64,000 bases of DNA. Source: Physella acuta. Its lineage: Eukaryota; Mollusca; Gastropoda; Physidae. Below are positions 23,346-35,824 of this stretch, in pieces. Positions within the stretch are counted from its first letter, which is position 1; each line of letters begins with the position of its first letter. Position numbers and translations under genes: made by a program. Below the pieces are notes generated by a model. That model made no database searches. It worked only from the letters and a program-made list of their open reading frames with translations, and had not been told where the DNA came from. The stretch spans positions 1 through 64,000 of the forward strand of contig NW_026731817.1 of the NCBI RefSeq assembly GCF_028476545.1, in the 5' to 3' direction.

Positions 23346-23944
23346 AGTATGTAATATATCAGAGACTATTATCATTAAATCAATAAGGAAACAACTGTCA
23401 GCGACTTGCCAATAAAATACAGTGATGTTAGAGAACAATGTATCACTGCAACTGTACATTACCTCATTTCCCACACATTCCATATCGTGTCAAGGTCGTC
23501 TGGCCTGGAGTACACATGACGTCACAAAAAGCGTCTATCAACATTGTGGTGGGCTTGTGTGTGAGGGGGGGGGGGGGGAAGGGGTATATCACGACACTTA
23601 ACAGAATGTTCAAATACCGAGGGGGGGGGGGGGGGGTGTCAGCATGGCCAACATCTTACAGCCCTGGCGACGGAGGTGTCAAGGTCGTTCAGAGAACTTC
23701 CGGTATCGGCGGCTGGGCGTGGTTGTTTATATTGCGATGTTGGCTGCCTACAAATCAAAATTAATGCGGAAATCTTGTCAGCGCTCTTGGGCGGTGTCTG
23801 TCCTCGTTTTGATTCTGAAAGTTCACCAGAGGCTAATATGTAAATTACAAAGGTCATGAGCTGGGCGATCACGTGACATAAAAATTGCAAAATTCGTGCG
23901 GTTTTTGCCTCGTGTGAAAACTGGTGATTTTTGTTGGGTAAAAC
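23346..23944. other. Spacer with two G runs
   Basis: G runs lie at about 23567-23578 and 23621-23636. The part 23640-23880 is GC-richer, with overlapping frames on both strands but no recognisable domain. Confidence 0.5.
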
Positions 23945-24552
23945 GTTAGTGTTCTTTGTTTGAAAACCGCGTTGTTCTTTGTGTGAAAACCATAGTGTTT
24001 CTTTGTTGTGTGAAAACTGTGGTGTTTCTTTGTGGTGTGAAAACGGTGGTGTTTTTGGTTATGTGAAAACCGTTGTGTTTTTTGTGTGAAAACCGTTGTG
24101 TTTTTTGTGTGAAAACCATAGTGTTCTTTGTTGTGTGAAAACCGTGGTGTTCTTTGTGTGAAAACCATAGTGTTCTTTGTTGTGTGAAAACCGTGTTGTT
24201 CTTTGTGTGAAAACCATAGTGTTCTTTGTTGTGTGAAAACCGTGTTGTTCTTTGTGTGAAAACCATAGTGTTCTTTGTTGTGTGCAAACCGTGTTGTTCT
24301 TTGTGTGAAAACCATAGTGTTCTTTGTTGTGTGAAAACCGTGTTGTTCTTTGTGTGAAAACCATAGTGTTCTTTGTTGTGTGAAAACCGTGTTGTTCTTT
24401 GTGTGAAAACCATAGTGTTTTTTGTTGTGTGAAAACCGTGTTGTTCTTTGTGTGAAAACCATAGTGTTTTTTGTTGTGTGAAAACCGTGTTGTTCTTTGT
24501 GTGAAAACCATAGTGTTTTTTGTTGTGTGAAAACCGTGGTGTTTTTTGTACA
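23945..24552. repeat. 49-bp dimeric minisatellite
   Basis: About 12 units. Each is a dimer of two related halves, GTGTTCTTTGTTGTGTGAAA-ACC and GTTGTTCTTTGTGTGAAAACC. The 49-bp period is not a multiple of three, so three units make a 49-residue repeat in each frame and long minus-strand frames appear (164-205 codons). These are rejected as genes. Confidence 0.93.
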
Positions 24553-25044
24553 TACATCAGCATGTCACAAGAGGTTACACTCTCCCTAATTGTTGGACAA
24601 ACTTTGGGCGCGTCTAAGGCGCTCCCACAAGGGCGCCCGTGAAGCTAAGTCACTAACTTTCGAGAAGAAAACTTCATTAAACACATTTTTTACATGAACG
24701 TATATAAGTTGTTGTAGGTAAGCGGTTGCAATGGAGGCTTAAAGGTGTGTTATATAACGTTGTATGGGTTAGGAGTGGGTCATAATATCCAATTATAGTA
24801 TTATGTATTTGCACAATAACTTGTATACCACGCATGGAAACAAATTGTTTTAAATTAATCTTTTGAAATAGTGTTGTGTTGCAGGGGACTTATGTATTTG
24901 ACGTATCTTTAAGGGAAGTAACAGAGAGAAACGTATTACTTGTTAGTAATATTTTGGTTGCTTCCCTTTATGCTTTAAAATTCATTTAGGCCGATATTCT
25001 ATAGAGATTATAGGCCTATACCTTGCTTTATTTCTGCTGTTTTT
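24553..25044. other. Spacer, no gene seen
   Basis: Unique sequence with a GGGCGC-rich imperfect hairpin near 24608-24642. Confidence 0.5.
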
Positions 25045-25113
25045 CTTTGTTGCAGAGGCGTAGCGACCCTTCCCGGCGCCCGGGGCGAACTTTCAATTTG
25101 GCGCCCCCCCCGC

Positions 25114-25332
<219 letters not shown>

Positions 25333-25855
25333 AGTGTGTTTATATATAAGCTTGTGTGTGGGTAAGAGTGTATTTGTGTGTGTATTTGTGTGTGTAAGCG
25401 TGTATGCTACAGTCCGGACAAGGTTTAATAATTACATTGTATGATTTTCATTCCTTAAAACTTTACGACAATCTAATTCCCATTAAGATGCGTTTAACTT
25501 TTTTTGCGAAAGATTAGTAATGTCAGTTTAAAAAAATAAGCCTGATCTGTGTTAGAGGGTAGTTTGTAGCTAACGCTAATATGTTTAGACCAACCTTTTA
25601 TGTTCTAGTTTTGAACGATCTCTGTTGTGATATGGTACATAGTTGGATTCGAAGTTTGTTAGAGTAAGGACACACAAGTCACATACAAGAAGAAGTTATC
25701 AGAAATATTTATTGTTCACATTGGAATACGACATGGGTATTTCGTTGATTGGTTGATGGTATGACAAAACAAGCTAGAGAAAACAAACTGGAATCCAACG
25801 GATGTTAACAGCTTGTAGTCTTGGATTTCGCAGATTTGCCCTGCCTTCTCGCACA

Positions 25856-26076
25856 CAGTTTCTTCCAGGCATCTTTTCGGGGGGGCGAAGCCCCCCGGAA
25901 AAATTTTTACGCCCCCCCCCGAACGAAATGAAATTTATATAATTTATATATAGAAAATATATACTTTTAACAGTGTCCGCCCCCCCCCCCCCCGAAGAAA
26001 GTTTACCGCCTCCCCCCTCCCCCCGAAGATTTCAAGTGCCCCCCCCCCCCCGGAGAAAAAGTCTGGAAGAAACACT
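25856..26076. mobile_element. MITE of the CAGTGTTTCTTCC family, copy 1
   Basis: Left end CAGTTTCTTCCAGGCATC and right end GTCTGGAAGAAACACT form terminal inverted repeats. The interior is C/G runs around an AT core. Related copies lie at 46301-46472, 50337-50481 and 52700-52836. Nested inside element A. Confidence 0.65.
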
Positions 26077-26943
26077 AATCAAAAGTATCTGATCTCTCAC
26101 GTTGAAGTTGAGAGAATCGTAAGAATCTTACAAAGAACTAGTCGCGTCTTTTTTTTAACAAAACTGGCTATTGAAATTGTACATTACGCGTTAATACACT
26201 TGGTTTCTTTACTAAGTGTTAAGAGAGTTATCTACTCACCAATCCAGTACAAATACTTGCGATTTTTGTTAGCGAAAAAAGCGCCCCCCCCCCCCCACCC
26301 CCACACACACTCATCACAACCATCTTGGACAAAGTTTGTAGAGCGGTTTTTAACGTAACTAACTTTTTTAAAAAAAATGTTACACAATTATACAATGCAC
26401 AGTACAATTCGTTTCTTTCTGAGAGCTAAAGGTTGTTTACTCAGAATCCTGTGTAATTTTGCTATTTTATTTAGCCTAAAAGCGCCCCCCTGCACCATCT
26501 TGATAAAAGTCACTAACGTATTTTACAGTTCAACAATCGTACAATACGTTCTAATACAATTGGTTTCTTTTAATAGTGGTAACGTTTATCGACTCAACAA
26601 TCTAGTGTAAATTCTTCCGTTTTAAGTCTGGAAAAAGCGCCCCCCCCCCCCCCCCCATCTAGGATAAGCTTCAAAGCGGTTTTGCCGGTCACTGTTTCTT
26701 AAGAGTATATGTTTTACATTAAGAAATCAAGATAGAAAACAGTTAAATCAGTATGTAAATGCGTGTAGCCATTACATTTCTTAACTTAGACAGTTTATAA
26801 TTCAAAACTGCAGCATAAAATCAGCTTTAAAAAAATTTTCCCACCCCTTTTGGCGCCCCCATAGGGTCGGCGCCCGGGGCGGCCGCCCCCCCCCCCCCCC
26901 CCCCCCCGCCCCCCCCCCCCCTAGCTACGCCTCTGCTTTGTTG

Positions 26944-27298
26944 CTTTTTTTTCTTTTTTCTTTTTTTTTGCATTTTTTTTAATAAAAGAAAGATATTTTT
27001 TTCGACCACTTACTAAATATTTTTTGCTTATTCGGAGTCAAATTACGAATCTGCGATTGTGTATAACGAACACTCAAGAAATAATCGTTCCACCGATAAG
27101 CTGAAGGCCGTTAATATAATCTCCTGTAAAAAATAAAGTTCATCAACAACAGCAGCTTGTGTTTGTATGTAAGACCTACAGGTGTGACACAACACAGCTC
27201 GTACTGGTCACATTATCACGTGACCGGACCAGCTAGCCATTGTAACTATAATGATCATGTATCAATATGGTCAGTATAAATCTATGTATATATGTACG

Positions 27299-27300
<2 letters not shown>
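26944..27300. other. Spacer before the LTR element
   Basis: T-rich then unique sequence, no gene seen. Confidence 0.5.

Positions 27301-27342
<42 letters not shown>
27300..27342. repeat. (TA)n microsatellite, left of LTR element
   Basis: A TA tract that stops at the first base of the 5' LTR and resumes directly after the 3' LTR (32934), showing that the LTR element inserted into a pre-existing microsatellite. Confidence 0.9.
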
Positions 27343-27346
<4 letters not shown>

Positions 27347-28105
27347 ACTAGGGTAGGCCTAGCTACTAGTTACAATCTGATGCAACTGATAACGAACGAT
27401 AAGCCGCGACGCAGTATTACAGTCTGATGCAACTGATAGCAGGTGGCTTATTAAATCGGACTGATAACAATCTCAAAGCCAACGCGTGCTATTTTGGGAA
27501 ACGGTACGAGGGGATTCAGACGGCCTGTCAACTTTGATTGATAGGATGCAGATGTTTTATTAATCGGACTGTACGTTAGAACTGCGCAACTAGTAGTCGG
27601 AGACATCGAGTACAAATATCGATTACGGATGAATACAAGTACGAATACGAGTACGAATACAAGGGATAAATAGGAGGGGACGGCTGAGCTCGCCCTTTTT
27701 CGATCGCTCGCTCCCTTTTCGATCGCTCGCTCTCTTTCGATCGCTCGCACTCTCTTCATCGCTCGCTTTAGATCAGTCAGTCTGTGTGACATATCAAGTT
27801 GGTTATATTGTGTTAAGAAGGACGATAGACATGTGGATTCAGTTATATGAAGCCTAGTGAGGACTGTTAGGGGTCAGTTGATTCAGACTATTATTGTGAA
27901 GCATTCCTGTTGATTCATTGTGTTATTTTGAAGCATTTCTTGATTCATGTAATAAAAGGATCAATAGCGAACCTGCATCTTCGAGTATTTCTACTGTAGT
28001 CGATGTTGTGTAGAATGAGTGGTTAAACTCGTTACATTTGGCACTACAGGCAAATAGTCTCGTAACATGTGGCGTTGCGAGCAGGGTAACTGTTCGCTCG
28101 TTACA
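27343..28105 (+). repeat. 5' LTR of the Ty3/gypsy element
   Basis: 763 bp with short inverted ends TGTAAC/GTTACA. A TATA-like GGGATAAATAG lies near 27663 and an AATAAAA poly(A)-like signal near 27951. A small run of TCGATCGCTCGCT repeats lies at about 27696-27770. The 113-codon antisense frame seen in both LTRs is not considered a gene. Confidence 0.95.
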
Positions 28106-28342
28106 ATTGGCGTCGTCGGACAGGATGAATTCAACTAGACTTGCCGCTTTAGGCACCCATAGTCAACCTAGTTCATAACTGTGTTTAGTGTGTGTGTGAA
28201 TTCGAACATTCAGGGACAGTGAAAATTGAGGAACGAGGAAAATTTTTCATACACACACGGTAAGAAACGTCTTTTTTTATTTGAAGGAAATAAATAAAAG
28301 GGAAAACTGAAATCGGAATCGAGGAAATTGAAAAGAACAGAG

Positions 28343-28735
28343 ATGAGACACCTTTCATTATCATTCTGGCTTGGTGTCACATGCTCTTTTGCTGCTGCAA
28401 GCATGTGGCTCAGTATACCCCTAGTTGTAGCACCAACTACCCTGGGGACAGCTATGGGGCTGACCACCAGCATCCAGATAATTGTCATTGGTATCTCCAA
28501 CTGGGTTGTTGGACAAATACTGGGCAAAGATGGCAACCAAGATATGGATGTAACTCTTGGACACTGGAAATGTGTCATGATCTCCCTTTTGGGCAACACT
28601 ATCTGCTGCATAGCTGCAACATTTTTCCTTGGTGTGAGTGGCAGACGCGGGAGTGATATTTTAGATATCGGAAAGGAACAAAAACTCCTGCTGGCCCAAC
28701 AATCTGAGTCAGATAAGATAGGCAACGGTAAAGAT
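28343..28735 (+). other. MFSD1-like host segment inside the LTR element
   Basis: About 130 codons of a transporter-like C-terminal region, in frame with the downstream gag-like part and without introns. MFSD1 is a lysosomal member of the major facilitator superfamily. Only the last few membrane helices and a cytoplasmic tail (DIGKEQKLLLAQQ) are present. I infer capture of host transcript sequence by the retroelement. The exact right boundary is uncertain by some tens of bases. Confidence 0.65.
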
Positions 28736-31700
28736 GACCCTTTGCCTCCAGATGGACCAGGACAAAATGTGGACAAAAAGCCGATCCATATTGTGGTCCT
28801 GCCCAGTGAGTCCCACATCAACAAATTTTACGGGGACGGTGATCCAACCTTAACCAACAGGTTCAGTGAAGAGGTCAGGGCTGCCTGGGCCTCAAGATAC
28901 ATGTCACCAGAGGAAAGATTAAGACTGCTGATGGGAAGTATAGGAGAGACGGTCAGGGCAGAGGTAAAATGCCACGATAAAACCATCCAATCAGATCCAG
29001 AGAAGGTGCTGGATCTGATTATGGAGACCTTTGGGGAGAGACGGTCGGGATCGCAACTGCTATCAGGGTTCGTAGGCTTAAGGCAGAGAATGGCGGAGAG
29101 TGTGATGGAGTACTCACACCGGATGAACAGGGCCTTTGATTCGGTAAAGGGCAAAACACCTGACATTGATGTGCGCCTACTGAGGGACCATTTCATCGAG
29201 GGGCTAGCAACCCCGATCTTAAGAAGAGAGTTGAAAGAGGAGGTCCACAAAGACCCGCAGTTGACCTTCCTTCAGGTCAGGAACTCAGCGATCCGCAGGT
29301 CCGAGAATGAGGACCAATCGAACTGTTCGGTAGACAAAGTCTCTGTGCCGGAACGGAAACAATCCCCACCCACAGGGACCGGCACGATGGAAACCATGAT
29401 GGCTCAACTGTTGGCCCACCTGCATAAGGTTGACCAACGATTGGAGAGGTTAGAAAGCAGGCCAACAGCAGAGAATCAGGACAAAAACGGGACAAAACAG
29501 AGACGGGTTGGACAACCGCGACCCGCCGGTCCATCGCTCCGGTGGACGGCTGATGGTCGACCAATTTGCCTGTCCCGCTCACAACCCGGACATATGGCAC
29601 AACACTGTCCGGTGAGACGATCGCTCTCTGTAGGCCAGGTCAAGGCTACAGAGCGGCGAGGTTATGGCGTACGAAACAAAAGGGGACAAACAATGAAAGA
29701 GTCTCAAACAAGACTCGAAGAGAAATTATCCGATATGGAAAAAATGAACTGTGAAATGAACTTGAATGTTGAAAAGTTTCAAGTGAACAATTTGTTGGCT
29801 AAGAAAAATGATGATAAGGAAGAAATGGGTAGACTTAAGAATGAGATCTCAATGTTAACCAGGAAACTGGATAGGGAAAGTTCATGCAAAGTAAAAGCAC
29901 AGGAGAAATGTTCATCTTTAGAGTGTCTGTTATCTGAAGAAGAAAATAAAAATAGTAGACAACAGAACAGTGTTGGCAAACTAGAAGAAATGAAAGAGTC
30001 TCAAACAAGACTTGAAGAAAAATTATCAGATATTGAAAAAGAACTTCAAATTACAGCAAGGCTGGGATCCATCGAACAGCGATGGGCAGCAGAATTGGCA
30101 CTCTTTGACCTAGAGATAAAATATCGCCCGGGGCGGTCCAATGACAATGCGGACGCCTTATCGAGGAATCCTTACGAGAGACCGGGTGATGAGGAAGAAA
30201 CGCTGACAGGAATATGTGAGGTCAGAGCGTCAACAGATATCCCTCATGGGGTACAAGTGATGCAAAACGGGCAGACCGGGGTGGAGCACATATCCACAGA
30301 GCCCGGACATATGGACAGTAGTGATTTTAATTGCCTTAATCACAAAAAGATAAGAGATGCCCAGAGAACGGATAGTGGCTTACAACCGCTATTGAAATAC
30401 GTCCAGGAACAAAAATTCCCAGGAAGAAGGGAAAGAGAACAATTTGGTCGAGAAACAAAGAAAATACTGAGTCAGTGGGACCGTCTCAGTATAGAGGATG
30501 GTGTTCTCATGCGGAGAATTCATGACCAAATTGATGGGACAATACACCAGGTGGTGGTGCCTGGACAGTTACGAGAAGAAGTGCTAAGGTTGGCACATGA
30601 CAGGGCAGGACACCAGGGTCAGGACAGGACGCACAAAATATTACGACGGAGGTGTTACTGGCCCAATATGGAAATGGAGGTCAAACGCCATTGTGAGGCT
30701 TGTGTGAGGTGTCAGCATGCGAAAATGCCAGTTGTCAAAATGAGACAGCCATCAGGACACCTACTAGCGACAAAACCACTAGAGATTGTGGCTATGGACT
30801 TTACGTCGTTGGAGCAATCATCGGATGGGACGGAACATGTGTTGGTAATGACTGATGTATTCACCAAATGGACTGTGGCGGTGCCCACACGAGATCAGAC
30901 TGCCAAAACAGTGGCAAAGGTCTTAATAGAACATTGGTTCATCAAATATGGCATACCAAGACAATTACACTCTGACCAAGGAAGGGCCTTTGAGTCAGAA
31001 GTAATTAACCAACTGTGCAGCCACCACGGGATCAACAAATCTAGAACAACCACATTTAATCCGAAAGGAAACGGACAGTGCGAGCGGTTCAACCGCAGCA
31101 TGCATGATTTGCTGCGTACGCTAGAACCTGAACAGAAAAAACGTTGGCCTGATTTTCTCCCAGAGTTGGTATATCTATACAACTGCACCCCCCATGCCAC
31201 AACCGGCTTTTCGCCACACATGTTGCTGTTCGGACGGGAGGCTCGACTCCCTCTTGACTTGTTCCTAGGAAAAAAGGAGAGTATGACTGGCTCATACACC
31301 GCACTGGAATATGTGAATGAACATATGAGAAGAATTAGAGAAATGTACAGGGTAGTACAGGAAAGACTAGAACATGAAGCACGGCGAAGGGAACCGCCGG
31401 TACAGACAAAGGACCCGCCACTCAAACTGAACGACAGGGTATTACTGCGTAGCCACCCGTTAGGCAGAAACAAAATCCACGATCTCTGGGGACAGGAGAT
31501 ATGGCAAGTCGTGGAGATGCCTAAAGTAGCAGGTGGCCCCTTTAAGATAAGACCCATCGATCACGCCAAACCGGATCGGTGGGCGAATATTGCTCAATTA
31601 AAGAAATATTGGAATAGGCAAGAAGAGCAGTTACACACAGAGAAACCTAAGACAATTAGGGGACCGGAAGTTACAACGGAAATTCACATACCCATCCCGG

Positions 31701-31969
31701 AACCATATCACCATCAACAGAACAACCGCGATACACAAGTGGAGGATAACGGCAACAAAGAGGATCCCGTTCCTTCCAGAAGCAGAGAGACAGTAGACCA
31801 TCAGATAAGTGGTCCGCGGAGAAGTTTGAGGAACAGAAGGAAGACGAAATTTTTTGTCAGCAACCATCAATTCTTTCATGGTCGCGCTGGTATGAGAACA
31901 GACGGTTCAAAAAGCTATAAAAGTGAACTGGTGAAGGCACCAAACGAAAAGGGTGGATGTGAATTCTAG
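28343..31969 (+). CDS. Chimeric polyprotein frame of the LTR element
   Basis: Open frame between the LTRs; the first ATG is at 28343. It begins with a multi-pass membrane segment that resembles the C-terminal half of an MFSD1-like major facilitator transporter (LGTAMGLTTSIQ corresponds to the family's LGTAYG-x-x-QSIQN motif; transmembrane stretches SFWLGVTCSFAAASMWLSI, IIVIGISNWVVGQIL and VMISLLGNTICCIAATFFLG). A gag-like capsid region follows (NKFYGDGDPTLTNRFSEEV onward) with a zinc-knuckle-like GHMAQHC near 29590. Next come a coiled-coil stretch and the tail of an RNase H region (FDLEIKYRPGRSNDNADALS). The integrase shows the zinc-binding region near 30590-30725, a core with HSDQGRAFES and a C-terminal domain. 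Treated as a fossil of a mobile element, not a host gene. Confidence 0.85.
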   Translation: MRHLSLSFWLGVTCSFAAASMWLSIPLVVAPTTLGTAMGLTTSIQIIVIGISNWVVGQILGKDGNQDMDVTLGHWKCVMISLLGNTICCIAATFFLGVSGRRGSDILDIGKEQKLLLAQQSESDKIGNGKDDPLPPDGPGQNVDKKPIHIVVLPSESHINKFYGDGDPTLTNRFSEEVRAAWASRYMSPEERLRLLMGSIGETVRAEVKCHDKTIQSDPEKVLDLIMETFGERRSGSQLLSGFVGLRQRMAESVMEYSHRMNRAFDSVKGKTPDIDVRLLRDHFIEGLATPILRRELKEEVHKDPQLTFLQVRNSAIRRSENEDQSNCSVDKVSVPERKQSPPTGTGTMETMMAQLLAHLHKVDQRLERLESRPTAENQDKNGTKQRRVGQPRPAGPSLRWTADGRPICLSRSQPGHMAQHCPVRRSLSVGQVKATERRGYGVRNKRGQTMKESQTRLEEKLSDMEKMNCEMNLNVEKFQVNNLLAKKNDDKEEMGRLKNEISMLTRKLDRESSCKVKAQEKCSSLECLLSEEENKNSRQQNSVGKLEEMKESQTRLEEKLSDIEKELQITARLGSIEQRWAAELALFDLEIKYRPGRSNDNADALSRNPYERPGDEEETLTGICEVRASTDIPHGVQVMQNGQTGVEHISTEPGHMDSSDFNCLNHKKIRDAQRTDSGLQPLLKYVQEQKFPGRREREQFGRETKKILSQWDRLSIEDGVLMRRIHDQIDGTIHQVVVPGQLREEVLRLAHDRAGHQGQDRTHKILRRRCYWPNMEMEVKRHCEACVRCQHAKMPVVKMRQPSGHLLATKPLEIVAMDFTSLEQSSDGTEHVLVMTDVFTKWTVAVPTRDQTAKTVAKVLIEHWFIKYGIPRQLHSDQGRAFESEVINQLCSHHGINKSRTTTFNPKGNGQCERFNRSMHDLLRTLEPEQKKRWPDFLPELVYLYNCTPHATTGFSPHMLLFGREARLPLDLFLGKKESMTGSYTALEYVNEHMRRIREMYRVVQERLEHEARRREPPVQTKDPPLKLNDRVLLRSHPLGRNKIHDLWGQEIWQVVEMPKVAGGPFKIRPIDHAKPDRWANIAQLKKYWNRQEEQLHTEKPKTIRGPEVTTEIHIPIPEPYHHQQNNRDTQVEDNGNKEDPVPSRSRETVDHQISGPRRSLRNRRKTKFFVSNHQFFHGRAGMRTDGSKSYKSELVKAPNEKGGCEF
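29693..30048 (+). other. Coiled-coil segment inside the LTR element
   Basis: A Glu/Lys/Leu-rich heptad-like stretch of about 118 codons, not a normal Ty3/gypsy part. The phrase MKESQTRLEEKLSD occurs at its start (29693) and again 297 nt later (29990), so it contains an internal duplication or belongs to a repeat coiled-coil protein. The source gene is not recognised. Confidence 0.6.
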
Positions 31970-32152
31970 AACTGTTTTGTGTCTCAGGAAGATGATGTAG
32001 ACACAGTTGATATGTGAAATAGGTATAACTGTCAATCGTATACGAATGGGACGACGTGGACAGTGAGTGGAACAATAAAATTTTTTTTACGATTGTGCGA
32101 TTGACTTTGGAGGAGTGCACCTGCCAAGCGTTGTTTGTGGTTGAAAACACAC

Positions 32153-32170
32153 AAAAAAGGCAGGGGTGGA
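32153..32170 (+). promoter_or_regulatory. Polypurine tract of the LTR element
   Basis: Purine-rich AAAAAAGGCAGGGGTGGA directly abuts the 3' LTR, the place where plus-strand priming occurs in LTR elements. Confidence 0.8.
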
Positions 32171-33036
<866 letters not shown>

Positions 33037-33510
33037 CTGTATCTTGAATACCATTGAAAATGTACCATTTAAGAAGGATGATATATCCCCCCCCCCCCCC
33101 CCCCCATCCTTTCACTTGCCAAATGTTACCGATTAAATAGTTGTTGGTTTTTTTTTAACTGTCAAATTTGTACTGCTCTACTCTCAAACTCACTTTTTTA
33201 GTTGGCAATGAAGTTATTTATAGATCTCATTTGCCCTCGGGATACAGAGAACCTCGCGTCGCCCCACCTCATGAATGGTTAATACAGCTAAAAGCTTGGA
33301 ACATCGCAGGCTGGGGAAATCTATTTATAGCACCACTTCCGGTCCTAAAACTTGGACATTTCGCAGTTTAACTATAGTATTTAAAAAAATTCTAATTATG
33401 TGTCTTATTTATGTATGTCATGCTTGACTTGACTGTTAGCGTTTACAAAGCTTAACTAAACGGTTAGAATTACGCAAGATTAATTTAATGGTTAGTGTTT
33501 ACCAAGATTA
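33037..33510. other. Spacer, no gene seen
   Basis: Contains a C run (33088-33105). The sequence TTTAATGGTTAGTGTTTACCAAG-like motif at 33435-33510 recurs loosely. Confidence 0.45.
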
Positions 33511-33518
33511 ATTTTATG

Positions 33519-33747
33519 CAGAGGCGTAGCGAACCTTCCGGCGCCCGGGACAAATTTTCGATTAGCACCTCCCCCCCCCCCCCCTCAAACTTTCGATTGC
33601 ACCCCCCCCCCCCCTCGAACTTTTCATTTGCACCCCCTTCAATTTGTTTTACCAACCCATTTTGGCGCCCCCATAATGTCGGCGCCCGGGGACATATGTT
33701 GTCCCCCCGCCCCCCCCCCCCCTCCCCCCCCCCTCGCTACGCCTCTG
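33519..33747. mobile_element. Short hAT-like MITE (B), CAGAGGCGTAGCG family
   Basis: 229 bp. Ends are CAGAGGCGTAGCGAACC and CTCGCTACGCCTCTG. Target duplication ATTTTATG (33511-33518) versus ATTTAATG (33748-33755), 7 of 8 matching. The interior shares GGCGCCCGGG, AACTTTCGATT and C runs with elements A, C and D. No coding capacity. Confidence 0.82.
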
Positions 33748-33755
33748 ATTTAATG

Positions 33756-34635
33756 GTTAGTTTACCCAAACATAAATGTTAGCGTGGATGATGAGCCTTT
33801 TTTCTATTAACGATTTTTTGTGACTTGACGTCACATTCAATAATAATCAATAAACTGCACATACGTTGGCCAGATTTCTATGCTTCGTTAGGCCAATTGG
33901 CAGGAGAATTACTATAGTTTTTATTTTACTGTTTAATCTGACAAGTGTACTTTGTAAAATTGTGTGTCCAGATTGGGTTTTTAAAAAAAGAGCCAAAATT
34001 TGAAATTTAGCCAAAACTGCTTCTGTTGTAGGTTAGTGGACTGAATAAAACTCAGGGAGAGATTTTTTTTAATGTGTGAATTGTTCTTGGGAATTAAGAG
34101 ATTTTTGTTTTAAATGGGGGCATTTGGGGAGGGGGGGTGTTGATAGCTCGTGGTATATGACGAGTAGGGATGGGGCGTGTCTACATTACATCGTTGGAGG
34201 GGGGATCGATAAAACCCCGGGCTTATCCAGATCAACGCGAGAATCCTTGTGGACAGTTTAAGGTCTGACACAGCACGGGAAGTTGGTGAGGAAATGAGGA
34301 GGGGGCGGGGGCAGAGGGGGGGTGTTCGTTTTGCAAAGAAAAGAGAAACAACTCAGCACGGGCTGGAACAGACGGGGAGATAATCCAAATTTGGAATAAA
34401 AGGGAGGACACCACAAGGCGGGATTGCTTTGCGTGTTGTATAGAATAAGCTCCCCTCGTAGAGTAAAGGGAGGTAGAGTGCCGTCCCTTGTTCTACCACT
34501 CTCATTTGTGTGAGTTTGTGAATGTTTTACTTTCATTTTCCCCCGGAAAAAGTCAGTCTCTATCTCTATTGTGCACAAAAAATAAGAGAAATTCATTTTC
34601 GTGTGGCCTGGATTATAATGTTCCTTTTCCCTCCT
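33756..34635. other. Spacer with G-rich patches, no gene seen
   Basis: G-rich islands at 34119-34137 and 34290-34322. No exon signal was convincing. Confidence 0.45.
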
Positions 34636-34639
34636 ATAT

Positions 34640-34850
34640 CATGCACACACACACATACACACACAAACACACACACATTCACATACATATTGAAACACGT
34701 GCGACTCAAACAGGGTGTTTCACAGACACACACACACACACACACAATTTTACGTACACGCACACTCTTGCACGCTCATATATACATACCCAAACCCACA
34801 TACACATACGCATACTCATGCATATTTACATACCCTGACACATATACAGA
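34640..34850. repeat. CA-rich low-complexity tract
   Basis: CACACA and CATACA runs with interruptions. Threonine/histidine-rich frames here are by-products. Confidence 0.85.
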
Positions 34851-35089
34851 AACGTACATAGAGATATAGGCCTACGTAAGATCTCATTTTCATCAAAGGA
34901 ATCGGCCAAAGAATATATCATGACAGACAGCATATTTGACACATGTGCGTTATATATGTCAAACATACATTACCACCATACAAGAAACATGACACACATA
35001 CAGCATTCTTGACGCACATTCATTACCACATGCAACATACATTACAAAATACAAAATACATTACACACATTCATATAGTACCTGACACA

Positions 35090-35489
35090 CATATTATCTG
35101 ACACATAGTATCTGACACATATAGTATCTACCACATATAGTATCTAATACATATAGTATCTACCACATCTGGTATCTACCACATATAGTATCTGACACAT
35201 ATAGTATCTACCACATATGGTATCTACCACATATGGTATCTACCACATATAGTATCTACCACATATAGTGTCATATAGTATCTACCACATATAGTATCTA
35301 CCACATATAGTATCTACCACTTATAGTATCTACCACATATGGTATCTACCACATATGGTATCTACCACATATAGTATCTACCACATATAGTATCTACCAC
35401 ATATAGTATCTACCACATATAGTATCTACCACATATAGTATCTACCACATATAGTATCTACCACATATGGTATCTACCACATATTGTAT
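35090..35489. repeat. 16-bp TATCTACCACATATAG minisatellite, left part
   Basis: About 24 units. The array is interrupted at 35490 by a hAT-like insertion and continues at about 37673-37790. Confidence 0.9.
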
Positions 35490-35673
35490 CAGGGGCGGAA
35501 CTACAGTGCCGCCAGACCCCGCAATGCGGGGGGGGGGGCCAGGCCGTTTAGGGGCCCAGAGCCGACCATAATCAATTTTCTTTTAGTTAAAAAATAATTT
35601 TCTAGAAAAAATAATAACAGATCTAATACAGTAGTGATGTTCTACAGTAGCTAACACATGCTGTTTCGTAAAG

Positions 35674-35824
<151 letters not shown>

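Noticed and set aside
23869-24563. Long minus-strand frames with TKNTMVFTQ repeats
   Set aside because: Three overlapping frames encode the same 49-residue period, derived from the 49-bp repeat.
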